A DNA stretch of 46,406 nt from a virus. Location: positions 1 through 46,406 of IMG/VR virus record IMGVR_UViG_3300035005_000002; one strand, given 5' to 3'. The translations under genes and the position numbers were made by a program. The notes under the pieces are model-generated. The model made no database searches. It was not told the origin of the DNA and worked only from the letters and a program-made list of their open reading frames with translations. Shown here one piece after another: positions 45,324-46,406 of this stretch. Within the stretch, counting starts at the first letter, position 1. Every line of letters begins with the position of its first letter.

Positions 45324-46406
45324 TATTGGCAACGTGGGTAAATCAGGGCGGTTAATCATATGCCCATAAGTCTTGATGACCATAGATGTATCACTATGAC
45401 CAGCCAAATACGCAATACCCGTTAATGGTATCCCTTGCTCTATAGCATGGGAAATCATAGTATGTCTCATGGTGTACGGCTTACGGTAAGGCACTCCTTG
45501 GGCTTTTAACACACTAGCCCATTGGCGGTTACGAAAGTTATCTGCGTCTATAGGTCTCCCTTTGGGTGTGGTGAACACTAGGCTGTCAGGAGTAACCTTA
45601 GCGAGGTTAATAAAACTTAACACAGCTTGTAGCTCTAAGGATAATGGGAGGTGCCTAATATTACCAGTCTTGGTCTCTTTACGTATTCTACGGTAGCCGT
45701 TACCCGTCAAATCTTTAGGTAAACTTTCCTTAATGGTTATATCCGCCCGGTCGAAGTCAATGTTACCCCAGGTTAACCCGATGGCTTCGGAAGTCCTAAC
45801 ACCAGTAGCGAGTAAAAACCTTACAAAGGGGCTATAGTGCGGCTCTAGTGTGTCAAAACCTTCTAGTATAGCTTTTATCTCACTTAGTGTAAAGGGTTTT
45901 ATTTCCTTGGGTTTATCCTTACGAGGTTTTATGGTGTCATAAGGGTTACTAAGTATGATACCTCGGCTAACCGCCCACTTGCAGCAAGCCTTTAGCATAC
46001 TGAGACGTGTTCTAAAAGTCTTGGGGGATATCTCGGACTTGGTTAGCCATTGGATATCCTCTAACCCTGGGTTGGTTTTAGTAATCATTACGCGCGTCCA
46101 TCGGTAATGGTTAGCCTTGGTACTTTCCGTTAGCTCTAGTGAGTCTACCCATAAATCCCAAAGGTCTAGTAACTTCTTGGGCTTCGCATAAGGCTTAGGA
46201 GATAACCTGTAACTGTTTAATGTACTGTCGAAGTGCCCAGATAGGATATCATTCTGTATTTTGTTAGCGATCGCAGAAGCCGTAAATAAATCCCTTCTAT
46301 TCCCGAAGTGTCCACCAGGTATAGGGTTGAAGCTATAGCGCTTACCACCAAAACTAAACTTCAACTGGATAGACCCATTATTGTTAACTGGCTTTATTTC
46401 TCTCAT
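45321..46406 (-). CDS. int: Tyrosine-family integrase
   Basis: The 361-residue protein has the catalytic set of phage tyrosine recombinases: R204 (ATGVRTSEAIGL), R314 in YTMRHTMISH (the usual H of HxxR is Y311), H337 in AGHSDTS, and Y347 in KTYGHM. Residues about 70-170 form the SAM-like core-binding domain (ELTESTKANHYRWTRVMITK). Its start codon is the last base triplet of the window. It marks the phage as temperate. It sits 14 bases before J, so no att core lies between; attP could lie beyond the window edge. Confidence 0.92.
   Translation of the reverse strand: MREIKPVNNNGSIQLKFSFGGKRYSFNPIPGGHFGNRRDLFTASAIANKIQNDILSGHFDSTLNSYRLSPKPYAKPKKLLDLWDLWVDSLELTESTKANHYRWTRVMITKTNPGLEDIQWLTKSEISPKTFRTRLSMLKACCKWAVSRGIILSNPYDTIKPRKDKPKEIKPFTLSEIKAILEGFDTLEPHYSPFVRFLLATGVRTSEAIGLTWGNIDFDRADITIKESLPKDLTGNGYRRIRKETKTGNIRHLPLSLELQAVLSFINLAKVTPDSLVFTTPKGRPIDADNFRNRQWASVLKAQGVPYRKPYTMRHTMISHAIEQGIPLTGIAYLAGHSDTSMVIKTYGHMINRPDLPTLPI

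Overview
The window reads as an almost complete temperate cyanophage or prophage with a contractile tail. The evidence is a tyrosine integrase at the right edge, a full head module (small and large terminase, portal, scaffold, major capsid), and a contractile tail with sheath, tube, tape measure and the baseplate proteins V, W (gp25), J and I. A replication module carries a DNA polymerase of family A interrupted by an intein, an SF3 helicase, a FEN-type exonuclease, an SSB-like protein and nucleases. Seven copies of the palindrome GCGATCGC (HIP1), far more than chance predicts for a moderately AT-rich 46 kb, point to a cyanobacterial host. That host assignment is an inference. The left edge is exactly the stop codon of W and the right edge exactly the start codon of the integrase. 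This fits a prophage trimmed at gene boundaries or a circular genome opened between W and int.

Layout. Bases 1-5503 hold leftward tail genes (W, V, a tube-connector protein, tape measure, frameshifted chaperone) interrupted by small rightward genes. Bases 5600-8050 hold small rightward early genes, including an antirepressor-like protein. Bases 8011-17052 are the leftward late block: neck and tail completion, tube, capsid, scaffold, an HNH-bearing head protein, portal, terminase. Bases 17087-21123 hold a small membrane cassette, a cytosine methyltransferase homologue lacking its catalytic Cys, an endonuclease VII and two unknowns. Bases 21124-21902 contain no convincing protein gene but a leftward noncoding unit ending in a tmRNA/tRNA-like 3' end. 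Bases 21903-24068 encode a baseplate hub carrying a muramidase and an M23 peptidase. Bases 24145-34691 are the leftward replication and nucleotide-metabolism genes. Bases 34812-44158 are mainly rightward sheath, baseplate and fibre genes, interrupted by a second possible regulator and a repeat-rich noncoding region (37095-37917). Bases 44155-46406 hold baseplate J and the integrase, leftward.

Regulation is the most striking property. About twenty 21-bp sites of the form GGTTGAC-N7-GTTAACC are scattered over the window, and nearly all supply the -35 box of a sigma70-type promoter (TTGACA-N17/18-TATAAT). They form one regulon covering the small early genes, the replication genes and the noncoding units, and one perfect copy lies inside a gene. 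A second operator (ACTGAGTGTACACTCAGT and relatives) occupies three other promoters. Most structural genes instead carry a short motif, TTGACTWARTA, a little upstream of their start, which looks like a late promoter element.

The items most worth following up are the operator regulon, the three tandem operator/repeat modules at 37139-37654, the tail-chaperone frameshift, the noncoding unit at 21146-21886, the methyltransferase with Tyr at the catalytic position, and the intein inside polymerase motif B.
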